A DNA stretch of 64,000 bases from Rostrohypoxylon terebratum. Its lineage: Eukaryota > Ascomycota > Sordariomycetes > Xylariales > Hypoxylaceae. The stretch covers positions 248,001-312,000 of the forward strand of contig MU385858.1 in NCBI GenBank assembly GCA_022497145.1. Direction: 5' to 3'. Numbering within the stretch: position 1 is the first letter of the stretch; every line of letters begins with the position of its first letter. Positions 11,029 through 23,304 of the stretch are shown one piece after another. The notes under the pieces were generated by a model that was not told the origin of the DNA, did no database searches, and saw nothing but the letters and a program-made list of their open reading frames with translations. Position numbers and translations under genes: made by a program.

Positions 11029-14000
11029 TCACAGCATCTCCCCCGTAGACGGACTAGCCTTATGCTGCAAAAACGAATTCGGCACCTTCGGCACCTGCGG
11101 CGAGACCTGTTGCTGTCTCGCCGCCCTGAAGAGCTCCCTCTGCTTCTCCGCATGGTCCCTCGACCTACCGCCCCCCGTCAACCGTCTCATATGCGTCCTC
11201 GTGCTCTGCGCGATCGGCTTGATCATATTCTCCAGAAAGAACGAGCTCTCGGGTGCCCCGTTGACCGGCCGTTCGTCGTCGCCGTCGGAGAACACGTCCT
11301 CGGTGAGCTCGTCGTCGGACGTCAGCTCGCTGAGCTGCGGCGGCGTCCACGACGCGGGCGCGGAGGGGGAGGTGACGGAGCGGGCGTGCAGGCCGGGGCG
11401 CGCGAGCGCGGCCGGGTTTAGGTTGAAGGCGCCGGGGTTCATGGTGTTGGGCTTGCCCTCCCTGGTGGACGCGGGCACGCGGTCCACGAAGCCGTTCTGG
11501 AAGGACGTGTTCGTCGACGCCTGGTGCAGGATCGGCAGCACGTCATCGTACAGCCGCGCCCCGGACTCGTAGCTGTCGGACCCGAACTCGGTCACCGTGC
11601 GCGACGAGCGCCCCTCGCTGGGCGACGTCTGCGACATGTCGTCGAAGAAGTCGTCCAGGCTGTCCAGCTTCGTCACCAGGTCCGCGATCTGGCCCTCGCC
11701 TTGCGCGTCGTCCGACATCATCGTCTCCGTCCGGTCCGGCATGTCGAAGTAGCCGTACCGGTAGTTGTCCTCGTGGAATTCCACCTCCTCGGTCGGCGTG
11801 GGGTCCGTCGGCGTGCCATTCTCGGAATTTACTTGGCACATGTAGAACGCGGCATGGATGTTGGCTCGTGTGAGTTCCGTCTTCTTTGCTGGGATCGGAA
11901 TCGACCAGCCGGATTCCTCCGGAATCCCAAACAGGCTCTGGGTCGTCTCGTAATCTTTCTTATCTTTGGACGCCGCACTCGTCATACTCATTCGGACATA
12001 GTGTTTGTCCATCGGAGTTCCGGACATGGTCATGATGTTATCAAGTACCTCCAACGCCTCCATGCAGTATTCCGTTTGGAGTAATCGGAAGAGCGGGGAG
12101 ATCAAGTCGGAACCGTGACCTGCTATTTCTGGCTTGCGCATTTCGATCTCGGGGATGACCACGCAGAGTAGCCGCATGGTCATGATCTTCATCCAAGGCA
12201 TGCTGTTTGTAAGGAAACCCATCAATGTCGTTAGTAAGCTGAAGTCGAGCTGCGGTAGGAAGTATTCGCGAAGTGCAGCAAGCAATTGGGTCATAAAGTC
12301 CTTGCTCGAACGATATACCGAGTTGATAAATCCTCCCAGTGCAGCGCATATTGATGCCATTCCTTGAGCATCGGCGACAGAGAAGAGTATTTCTGCGCTT
12401 TGTAGGGTTCCTTTGTCGATAACATCTTGTTCCATCGCCTGCAGGAAGCGAGGGAAATTGGCTAGAATGGAGAAGAATAGTCTGTTGTCGTTTCCAATAA
12501 GGCGACCGCTCGGTAGTTGAACGAGCTTATCTAGGGTATCGAGAGTAGGTTGTAGGCAGACAGATGACCTGAGGCCCTTAGAGAGTAAAGGTTGAACACC
12601 TTCAAAAGTACCTTCCCATCTGGGGGGCTGGCCATCCATCAGTGATCGTCGAACGCTTGGCGAGTGGAAGTCGAGTTTCTCTAAGTATTCGTTGAGCATC
12701 TCGACCGCTTCGAGAAACTCAACCTCATTAATAGAGTCTAAGCATGAGCACATGGTCCAGAATAATTGAGGGAAGGACGTGAGTTTCTCCGGTTCGAGTT
12801 TCGAGATGAGGGTTTTCAGCGTGGTCAGGATTTCCATAGAGAATGTCTGTATTTCGGTATCCTCGTCGGCGATGGTGTTCGACAATCGCACAAGCATATC
12901 GCCCAACATGTATTGGTCGAGCGAGGTAAGAATGCATCGGAATATCTGAAACGAGCGGCACGCTAGGTGCCTAACCGGACAAGACGTTGCCCAAGTTAGT
13001 GAGAGACGGCTCCATTCCTCTTTGATACCTGGGAAGGTGACCTCAAAGGTCCTGACGACTTCAGCAGTGAGATGCTCCATACTTCGCGGAACCTTGTTGT
13101 CACGGCCGTCCATTTTCCCGTTACTTTCTTCGTAGCTCCAGACCACAGAACGATCGTGGCGCCGAATCGCGTCGACTACATCCTCAACAGCCTTCTTCGT
13201 CTCCAGAGGGGTTCCGTCATCCATTTTGGAAACGACTAACTCGTGGATCAGATGTACTAGCATCTCGCGAGCTTGTTCCTGGACAAGAGGAGTGTAATGA
13301 TCCCAGAGAACGGTGACGACTTGTAGCAGGACTATGAGATTGTTCCGATCCAACTGTATCGGCGATACCATCAAGTCGACCAAGAGTATCAAAGATAATT
13401 GTCCTAGAGAGAACCCGGCCTGTTTGGTGCCGACAGGTAGTGCTTCTGACAGGTCGGCGCAGTAGGGTAACTGTAGTAGGCTGATATCGGGCGGTGATGG
13501 GACGATCTCTCTCTTCTCGTTGGGGACCATGGCCTTTGGAGTGATCTGAACCAGCAAGAATTCGACTACGTTCAAACCAGGTGTGCCGGGGGGCGTGCTT
13601 GACAAGAACACTACAATCTGCTTGGCATACTCGACGAAATTTTGTTCCCTTCGTTCTAAACAGAGCGAGATGATAAAATCAAGCACAAGCCTGACGTTTC
13701 CAGGATGCGGACCGGTTGCGAGGGCTTGCCAGAGTGCTTGCACTTCGTTATGCAGCGCTGCGCTAGACTTGATGGTGACCTCGAGCAGATTGGCTAGGAG
13801 CACGTAAGATTGCGGTGTAGGCCCGCCGTTGGGGTCGACTTGAAGCTCGATGGTCTGGATCCAAGGTAAGATGACGGCGACAACGCTCCGTTGGGCGGCC
13901 GAGGGTAGACTCTTGAAATAAAGCGTGACTTCGGAGGAGACGTGGAAGGCAAGCTCGGAATGTTGCTTGGCTAACCGTTTTGAAATCTCGAATTGGGCTA

Positions 14001-17000
14001 GTTTGTAGACTGCTTTGGTCTTGTCCGCGATACTGATCTCGAAATCGGAAATCTTGGAATTCTGTCCAGCTTGTTGTCTTTCCTCTAAGGCTTCGAGAAC
14101 ATGGGCAGACTTGGATCGGACATCGCTCTGGTCACTACCCAATGTAAACAAACACAGTCCTAATAGTTTCCAGAATGGGCAAGGATAGTCGACATGTTCC
14201 TGTATCACCTCCGTGATGACGGTAAAATAACTTTCCAACACCTTTGGTACTTCTGTTATATAGCATCGCGATATGCAATGTTCCAAGATATATGGGTGGT
14301 CTTGGTTGTAAACAATCAAGTTCTTCAATGCTCTCCTCCCAATAACATTTACTCGATCGCTGCCAGAGCTAAAGATCGAGTCTATCCAATTGAGCATTCG
14401 TCTCATGTCGAAATGAAGGGTTGCGCCACTTTCGGTAGTGACGCTGACTGGTCCGGCACACAGCGCCGCCATCGCGCTTAGGGCTGCCGTCTTCAAGTTT
14501 CTCTTCTCAATTTCCATGCCGGCATTAATAGGCACTCTCTCACCCCCCAAATTCTTCTTGTCGATCAGAGACTGTCGCATCGTCTCTTCCCTCTGGCGGA
14601 TCTGGTGCTGGTTAGGAGAAAACCCGCACCAGTCCTCCATCAAGGTGAATGAAGACTTTCGCGACTCAAAAGTCATCCAACGAGATGGGTCTTCCGTCCG
14701 ATTGATCCCATCAAAAAGCCCCTCGACTAAACCGCAGTAGTGTTGTCTTAGCTTTTGGAATTCCCAATCCATCTGAACCTCGCTATCCATTAAGAAGAGT
14801 TTGATATCCTTGGTGTATGTACAGAGATTACTGAGGATCCAATCGTCTTGGTAAATTTCCGGCTCCTTCAGAAAATGGCATGTCAACTTGTAGACGTGAG
14901 TGAGCTCCGCTCGCAATGTGTCCATCTTTGGGTTCCTCCGTGAGTTGCTCTGGGTTCGCTGGTGTATTCGGGCGCGAGCTTCTTCGTTGCATCGAGATAC
15001 GTGTCCTTGTAGCTCCTCGAGCAAAGTTCGGTATATGTTGATATTGATAGAACCCATAGCAAGCACGACGGCTTCTCGTACGATACGCGAAGATGCAAAT
15101 AGCAGCGGTATCAAGAACTTGAACAGTGTTCTCGCGGACACAATCTTATCAGCAGATTTGGACGCCTTTCTTGCGTGTTGGCTTCCTTGTGAAGCGCCAT
15201 TCATGGCTGTTCCCGAGTCTGTCAGCGTTGTACAGGCGAAGGCCAGATACAATTTCCACTGTTCAACGAGGACATCAGGTCGCGTCGTCGGTGTTCTTCC
15301 CGTATATCGCGCGCTGCCAGGCTCAGATCCGTAATAGAGGCCCCGAGTCGGTTCTGACAGAACTACAATGCCCTTGTACATTTGTAGAATTCGATTGCAT
15401 ACCAGATCGCGACCGATGGTTACGGTGAAAGGACATCGATCATAGGCAATCCGTATGAAATTAGGGAAGATCTTAAACCAGAGGGTCGTATCATACGAAA
15501 CGTCGCTGGTACAGAGATCTATTAGAGCCCCTTTGTTGTTGCTGTTTTGCATACCCCTTTGCAGGCGGCTTCGTTCTGCGATAGATAGATGTTCGTCTTT
15601 AAAATTCATCACTTGCACGGAATCATTTTCTAGGATATCAATGAGGCGGATGGTATCCTTCTCCCCCTCACTATCCTTACCTAGTGCATCATCAAACTCG
15701 ACGATCAACCGAAGGACTGTGATCGCGAACTGCCGTACTATTCGTGACTGCGAGCATAGGAAAAATAGACCGCGGGCCTCAACATGTTCAACCTCGGCCC
15801 AAATGCTAGATAAATCTAGTTTCATACCTCTTTTGTCAGCACCGCTAGGATCAGCAGGGTCAGGCGCAGCAGCGTCTTTCGTCTTTTGACGTATCTCGTC
15901 CCTCCATATTTGTAGAAGTTGGACGTAGAGCCTTAGGGTGGACTCGATATGATCAGGACCTAGCATCCCCCCGTCGGACATGGTAGAATATCGATCATCA
16001 AAGTTGAAGATAAATCTAGCAAATCCAACCGTAACTTGGTGGGCATACGATTGTCGGGCAATAGATTTCAAAGATTGGGCAGAAGATTCAGCAATATTAT
16101 TTTGAACATGTGCAGTTCCTGTACAGAGCAGGTTGATGAGGGAATTAAATGGTATATCAGCAGGTAAACAACGAGGTAAGGCCTGAACAGCAACGTGTAG
16201 GAGCTCATAGAAAGCCTGTTTTTGGTCGGCGAGACTTGGGTGATCATCGCGTCTCGAGAAGTTGAACGTCTCGGTAATAGGAGTTTTCGGGCCACCACCC
16301 GGACTATTGAACTTTTCATCCAGCGCGGCTTGGCCGCCAAATGTGTTGTCGCAAATGATCGTAATTTTACCCAGGATTTCGGAGAATTTTTTATAATTCG
16401 CTTTGACGCCTTCGCTCAAAGCGCCTAATTGCACAGGTCTTGATAATGACTCATCACGATCAGGTAGGAGTGGGCTTAAGGGAACCACGCTAGAACCGGA
16501 GGTGGACGCCGGCGAGCTTGGGGGAGCTTGGTTCGAGGCGGATAGGGAGGAATAATGTTGTGGGAACGGAGGTCGTCCACTCTCACCCTTTTCTAAATCT
16601 GACATGATCGCCAGGAAAGCCCTGATCCCGATAACCATTCTATCGGGTTCAAGTTGTTCAACTTTCAGATCCTTATTCATGTTAAACAGTTCAGCATTAA
16701 TTAAGGGGAAGATAATGTTCGTGCAGCAGTACTCCGGATATTTATAGCCAATGATTCGAATGATCTGGATCAGAGGCCCAGCAGATGCTGTGTCCACGGC
16801 CGAGAAAGTACGCTTGGATGTTGGCAAGACAAGCTGCAGCACCTCGTCTAATTTCCGAGTAGCCCCCGTCATGGAATCATTGGTTCGGTATAGGTAGGCC
16901 CAAAGCAGCCGTGAGATGACTTGCAAGCACAGAGGACGCACAGCACGATCCTTAAGTCTTGGTTGGACCGTTCGAACCAGTTGAAGCCACTGATTACTGA

Positions 17001-19057
17001 GATTGTCTGGGTTCGATACACAAAGCATCGTCGCTGTCAAGGGAAACGCAGCCAACCAATGGCGCGGTTTTGCAAACATCGTGGCTAAGCGAGAGCTTAT
17101 GCTGCTCACCACCTCCGGCCATTTCTGGTAGGTGAAGTGTTTGTTGGTAGCCTTGGCAGCGATGGGAAGGAGAAGCGTGTCCAATATTTGGCAGAATGCC
17201 GATTTCACCTTTTGGCCATGAGATCGAGCGAATTGTTTGCCCAAGCTCGCCAAGAAGACGCATGCTTGGTCCCAATTCTCGTCGGTGTCAATCTTGACAT
17301 GTAGATGCTTCATACCTCCTAACACCAACTCTACCTGTCCCTCCGGGTCCCTGTTTGGAGTGGTTGGGCTTCTAATAGTGAGATCTGAAAGTGAACGCTC
17401 GAGATCGGTAATAAACCGATCCGCAACACTAGAGAAATTGATTACACTCATGGCTCCAAGCAGTTGGGCGAAAAGGTTCCAATTAGCCAGCTTAAGGGGA
17501 GATACATATAGCTGTTCTATGTCTGCAATCTTCAGTTGGCCAAATATGATAGCCTCGAGCTTGTCTTCCATCTCGGGGGTTATAGAGCTGAGACTGCTCT
17601 GGCTAATGACTTCAAGGAGGACTCGGCACAGAATATAAATGGAGACGATGGAGCGACGTTCGGCATGAGCTGCCTCATTTTGCTTATCCGCAAGAGTGTG
17701 TGTTCCACTTGATGCTGTATTACTTGGATTGTCAGTAAGGAGCTGCAATGGCTCCGTATTTCGCCTCACAAGGGAGGCAGTAGGCGCATTAGATCTCATC
17801 TGCTGCAGACTACCACGTGCCTCATTAGCAGCTTCACTTTTGTGCTTCCGCCAAAGCATAATAGAATCGATGAGCGGTCTCGGTTTTTGACTCGCTATGT
17901 GACCGAGAGCAATGATGAAACGGTCAAAAGCTGGGTCGGCTCCTGGTCCGCATATATTCTCAATAGCCGGCTCAGGATCAAGGCTGCACTCCTGGAGCTT
18001 TTCTTCAGCCATAGCAATGAACTTGTTCCGGATTAGCATGCATTCCTACATCGGGACCACCGCTACTCACCGACGTAAACAATACATGCATAGCATATTC
18101 GCCTACTGTCTTGGGCCCGTCCCTATGATGTCTCGACGAATGCGAATGGTGGTGATTGTGGTCGCGCCGGGTCTTGCTATGCATACGCTCGACTTTCCTC
18201 TGTGTGAGAGTACCGCTACTATTACTATCTTGGGTAGACCGTATTGTCAAAGACTCTGCCTTTTCTGTAGAATGGATAGAAGCGTTGGCCGTCGTACCCG
18301 ACAAAGCTGTCGGCGGTCGAGAGGCTATCGAAGCCATCGAGGCCATAGAGGATGGCGTAGAGATTTCTGAATCTAACCGGTTCATCGTGGACAAATCTGG
18401 GCGATCGGGTAAAAGTCCAGCGCCTGCTGCGGCTATTATCTGCGGACTGAGAGGACTCGAAGACGAACTTGCGAGACTCCCATTCCTCGAGTGTTGTATG
18501 CCATGAACAATAGAGGTCTGGCGATGGTGTCCGTAGGCCGCTGCCTTCGGGTCGGCGAGACGTTCGAATATGCCACCGGGGCTCGGACGCGATCCGGCGG
18601 AACGTAAACCGGGGGAGTTGATCGTGGAGGAAGCTGTAGGCGATTGGGGGGATTCGGGGATACCAGCTAGCGAACCAGACTGAAGCTTTTCGAGGGAGGA
18701 CTCGCGCGAGTGCGCAATGACGCGGGCGGTCGAAGCGTCGTGTGCTACAGATGCTATAGGTCTAAGCGTATTATCCCACCCGCCATTATCACCATCATTC
18801 TCGTCGCCGTCTCCGTTACTCTCGTGATTATTGTTATTATGTCGCGGGGCAGATCGCGGGGGAAACTTTAAGGAAGGATCGTGAAAATGGTCTGGCAGCG
18901 TCTGGGACGGAGCTATGTGGTGCGACACCGTTGTCAGTAAAGGTGAGGCAGACCTGGGTGAGAACATCAGAGCGCAGGGGAAAACGTTGAAAATGCTTAG
19001 ACCCCCTCCCTCTTGTAAGACTCTGAAACACAACCCGAAAGTGGGCACATTGATCAA
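11029..19057 (-). CDS. pag1: PAG1/Mor2/Tao3 cell-morphogenesis scaffold (Furry family)
   Basis: Model: complement(join(11029..18021, 18071..19057)), up to 2659 aa. A 49-nt intron (GTGAGT donor, CAAG acceptor) joins GEYAMHVLFTS to FIAMAEEKLQEC, restoring the conserved start of the PAG1 N-terminal domain. The family (yeast Tao3/Pag1, fission yeast Mor2, animal Furry) scaffolds the NDR kinase pathway (Cbk1/Orb6 with Mob2) at growth sites and controls polarity. Seen in order: a disordered Ser/His/Asn-rich head with likely NDR- or CDK-type phosphosites (about residues 40-300), the MOR2-PAG1 N-terminal domain (about 300-900), a mid region, and a C-terminal domain with WSYEESNGKMDGR, SVCLQPTLDTLDKLVQLPSG and LTTLMGFLTNSMPWMKIMTM. 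An acidic, Ser-rich tail follows. The start is uncertain: ATG 19057 gives the longest frame, while ATG 18967 (MFSPRSASP) would remove 30 residues, and an upstream non-coding exon is possible. The part below 11.9 kb is unusually GC-rich (codons ending C/G) compared with the rest of the gene. Confidence 0.9.
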
Positions 19058-20130
19058 GTATCCAACCAGTGGTTAAAGCCAGTACTAAGCCAGTATCAAG
19101 CGACAAGTATGCATGTGCGTGTGCGTGTGCGTATGTAATATGCGTAAACTCGTTCTCGTCATAGGCAAAGGTACCGCGGCTGACATCACCGAAGGAGGAT
19201 GAGGCGCGGAGGATTTAGAGGTATTGTATGTAGGACCTAGGCATGTACTCACCCATCGTTGAGCTTCGATGCCCATGATATTCCGGTACGGCAAGATACG
19301 GCGGGCTTCACAGACCCCCTAATGACGACTTGTCTAGTGGAGGTCTGGGGGGGGGGGAAGACTTATGGATAAACTCGACGAGAATAAGTTGAATAAACCT
19401 TGGAGTATTTAATAATAATGAAGGGGAACTGGGTCTTTGACGGGGTTATGGTGGTGGTATTTCGGAGACCACGATAATTCCCCGTCTCAACTTGCTTCTT
19501 GTCTCTTAATTTTTTTTTCTTCTGCTGCAAAAATAAAAGTATTTCCCTCTGAAAACTTGAGGTCCCTTGTTTTCTAAGAATCGTGTACTAGTAACACCCG
19601 ACTAGAATACTGGGATATGTAGGTAACAATAGATACCCAGCAATGGTAACAACACTATGACGAGTTAAACAACTTCAAGAAGAGAAAAAAAATAATGTGA
19701 TGCAGAAATATCTCATGCGGCCTGTCACTGCATAATACGAATAGGAATCTATGAAATCGATGCAATTTGATCCAACAATGCCTGACTACCTGTCGACTAA
19801 GTCGTCCAGATCGTCTCACTGGCTGGGGTTTGTCTGTCTTCGTCTCTGCGTGGAGCTGGAATAGCCAGACAATACTGGAGTGCTGGAGTGCTGGAGTGCT
19901 TTTTTTTTTCTTCTTTTGCTCTTCCGTCATTCTTATCACCAATTAGCAGCTGATACTGTACGTACTGTATCCATTTTGCTGGAGTCCTACCGCCTGGCTT
20001 GGTCAATCATAATCATTCTAGCTTGTCCCTTATGCAGGGCAAGGGTATTTCTGCAAGGGCTCACTAGCGGGAGGTCGAAGTGCTGTAACGCCGCCATGAA
20101 TTTCACGTACTGTACGCTGTTACCAGCTGT

Positions 20131-20187
20131 GTGTCCTGTATATCCTGTATCCTGTGTCCTGTGTCCCGTGTCCCGTGTCCTGTATCC
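20131..20187. repeat. TCCTGTGTCCCGTG short tandem repeat
   Basis: About eight imperfect 7-bp units (TCCTGTA/TCCTGTG/TCCCGTG) follow one another. This repeat accounts for the RTRDTGHRTQDTG pattern of the overlapping minus-strand open frame, which is why I do not call that frame a gene. Confidence 0.8.
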
Positions 20188-23170
20188 CAGGGCTAGGTAG
20201 TATTTGTGCGTATTATCGCAAACGCCAGTTTTCCCACGTGGCGGAGGGACTCCAAAGCCTGAAAGCGCACCACAAATCCATACCCCTAGACTGTACGATG
20301 TAATACAAAATGGGACTGGATCAACTGATTCGTCCTTTTCCGTTTGGATTATCCCCGAGCATCTACTGCTGTACCCAACGATGCCAGCTTGGAATCTTAC
20401 ACAGTAGAACATTAATAGAAGGTAATCCTCTTTACGCGCTGTATAATTATATTGCGCAGTCTTATGCACCTGAGTCGGGGTCATCCGAACAAGAATAAGA
20501 TCTCGGTAACCGGTGGTCCCGGAGAATCGGACAATCGCCAACAGGATCGCCAATGCGAGACGAGACCGACAAAGCGACCACGGTAGCAGGGTGGCTGACA
20601 GCTAGTAGGTGGTTGGCAGGCTGGGTGACTGTCAACGATGATGCTCAGCAAGCAATTTATCCATCTCGGATAACCAGAAAGGACCTTATGAAAAGCACAA
20701 ATTTAACACGGCTCATCGATTATTCGCCAGATGTAATTAGATCTTGTCCAACAGGAGATTTCGCGTAGCCAATTACCTAGAATGACCGGTGCTCTCTGTC
20801 GAATGGACTCAGCCGCAATTCTGTCTCTTTTTTTCAATATGCATATTAATTGACACGTTGACGTCGACTAGGCTCCAGAATGAGGACATAATTAGTAGAA
20901 GACAAGGCCGTAGAGATCCGTCCACGAGGCCTTAATGCGACTAAAACCTGTGTCCTCATGTTGAATGTTGAATGGGGCTGTTAGAATATTGTCTGGGCCA
21001 GTCCGTATGTACCTAGGTAGGCTGATAGGTATCTAAACCATGGATGTATTTATTGAATGGAAATGAATTATATAGCGATCCCGTGTAAATTCGGGGGTGG
21101 TCCGGGTTATTGACTATGCCTGCCGAGCCGGCATCGCGGAGCCAGGACGGTGACATGATTGAAATACACTTGCCTGGTCTCGTACGAGCTACTTCAATTT
21201 GAAATGTGCCACTGTACTTACTTAGCTAATCGGCGATCGATGGATATCCCTTTTCTGTACAAGCCATGTAGGTCTATGGAAAGGTGCTCCTTATCAATCT
21301 GGCTTATCCCTCTCTAGAGCAGTAAGTAAGCTGGTAGGTATTAAGGGAAAGCCACTCTGAAGCATTTATGTTAGCTGAGTAGTGAATCCTACGAATGACC
21401 ATTGACGAATGTGATCCATCTACATAATATGCAAGCTAGCTAATTAGGGCTTACATATAAAACACGCGAATAATTATTAAATTTATGAAAGATCGAACGA
21501 GAGAGTGAGACGTGTATTCAATGGGTATTCCAACCGGACGCCCAGTGGCATCCATCTCAACAAAAAGCATCCATGGATTCGAGATTGATAAAGCATGGAG
21601 GATACAAGGACCAAGGTACCTGCGTGACTTCGCCGCAGCCGCAGTGCCCGGGTATACGGTGCATAGTCATACCCAGACAGCCCAGACAACAGGTAATGCA
21701 CGTCGTAAGTACCTATACCTATACGAATAAGAGAGAAAGAGGCGATCTTTACTCCGAGCCGCCTAGCTGCCTAGGGGGCTTACATAGTAGGTGAATTGGG
21801 TCAGATAATATAGATCGATATATATGCCGAGTTTGAAGACACTCATCGGGTGAGAGACTAGCCGATGAGAAGGTGCTGGGTTCCAAGTTGTGCATAGAAT
21901 GGAATAGATAGAAATACCGAAGAAGGCTAGAGCACCGCCTTTCTAGCTGCAAGTCACGAATTGCCGAGTTTGCGAGCTTGGAAAAGAATGGGCGCATGCG
22001 GTGTTCCATTGGTTATCCCAGCTATTCCCGCTAAGTGGTGGACGAAGGTGGACGAGACGGGAACCGGCGTCCATCCAGCTGATTTGGTTGTCGGGTCCTC
22101 GGACGGGCTTTTGGTCGCTAGGTCATTCGCGTAGCGGTATCCCGCTTTCTCCAACCCGATGCCATCACGGCAATGAAAAAAAGGCTTGTGATGGAGAAGG
22201 ATGAAAAAGTAATAGATTGATGCATATTATGATGTATTTAACAGAGATTCAACAGGGTCTAAAAATGGAGTCGCATGTGAAAATCCGACAACTTTATTTT
22301 ATTATTATGTAACCAAGAAACCAGGAAACCAGGAAACAATGAAACATTCACTGTCCAAACTAGCGCCTACCTGGCAATTACTGTGGCAATTACACAATTA
22401 TACTTTTTTTTTGTGGCTCAGGATGCGGCGGGAGTAGGCGCGTTTCTACTACTTATGCTGTAGAGGTACTTTTAATGTTAATTTCGGGGAGTCCTGGCAG
22501 GTAACACAGCATTATCTCCGTTAAGAGATGGTACATTATCTGACAAGATAAAATACATGCATCGTGCCGGTGTTAATAAGCTCTACCAAAGGTATCCAGA
22601 TCCTTCGACGTAGGTCGCGAAGCATATGCTTATCTATAAAAAAGCAACTCTAAGTACTTGTATATGTATCCAGATCCCTTCCATCTATGTACCTAATCCA
22701 CCACTTGGCACCGTCGCCAACAGTTTGAACTTCCCTCCGATTCTTCTCCAACCCACGCCCCATCTGCAAGTTCGTCTGTACCTAGACACTTACAAAGTCC
22801 CAAATCCATGCCACACAAATATTTCCTAAGTTAGCTACGTTTCCCTTCTCTTTTTTCCTCTTACCGTAATCATAAATCTATCATCCCACCCTGCTCCCAT
22901 TTCGTCCACCTCAATTACCAGGGTCATTCTCTTACCTAGTATTTATTCTTGGATGTGCGGCTCCGTTGTAGATCTTGCGTGGTCTCTTTTTTCGTTTTTA
23001 ATTTCCTAGCTGAGAAATTTCAAAGGAGTTCCCCAACTTCGCCCTTCCTTTCTTCAGCCGACTACGCAACTAAGACACGTTGCAGTGTCGCTGCGCCTTT
23101 CCTTTACAGAACCTAGAATCACCAGGTAATTGTTAGCTATCCAGTATTCACTGTTAACTATCGTCTGACA

Positions 23171-23194
23171 ATGTGGGATAGTCTCGTAACGTAG
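23171..23194 (+). promoter_or_regulatory. Upstream ORF 1 in the CPR leader (8 codons with stop)
   Basis: ATG followed by six codons and TAG reads MWDSLVT. It lies 110 nt before the CPR start codon. It is regulatory only if the transcript starts upstream of it, which the sequence alone cannot show. Confidence 0.4.
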
Positions 23195-23207
23195 GAACAT
23201 CATACAA

Positions 23208-23219
23208 ATGCCCTATTGA
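23208..23219 (+). promoter_or_regulatory. Upstream ORF 2 in the CPR leader (MPY, stop)
   Basis: A minimal frame ATG CCC TAT TGA follows the first uORF by 13 nt and ends 85 nt before the CPR start. Such short uORFs can lower re-initiation at the main start; an effect here is inference. Confidence 0.35.
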
Positions 23220-23304
23220 TTCGCTTTTTAATTGCTCGACCTCCCTTCCTGCCGCGTGAAATCCCCGGTAACGACTCTAAGATCACCTCACCAAGCCTGT
23301 CAAG

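Larger units (their letters stand above)
19058..23304. other. 4.2 kb gene-poor divergent region between PAG1 and CPR
   Basis: Both flanking genes point outward, so this holds two promoters. Scattered open frames (longest 188 codons at 19987-20553, minus) are low in complexity or run through a short tandem repeat, and I see no domain motif in them. From about 22.6 kb the plus strand becomes pyrimidine-rich, as in a fungal 5' leader, and two tiny upstream frames precede the CPR start. No tRNA or mobile element recognised. An unrecognised non-coding RNA or lineage-specific gene cannot be excluded. Confidence 0.5.

Noticed and set aside
19987..20553. 188-codon minus-strand open frame
   Set aside because: Part of it is a translated 7-bp tandem repeat (RTRDTGHRTQDTG) and no domain is visible.
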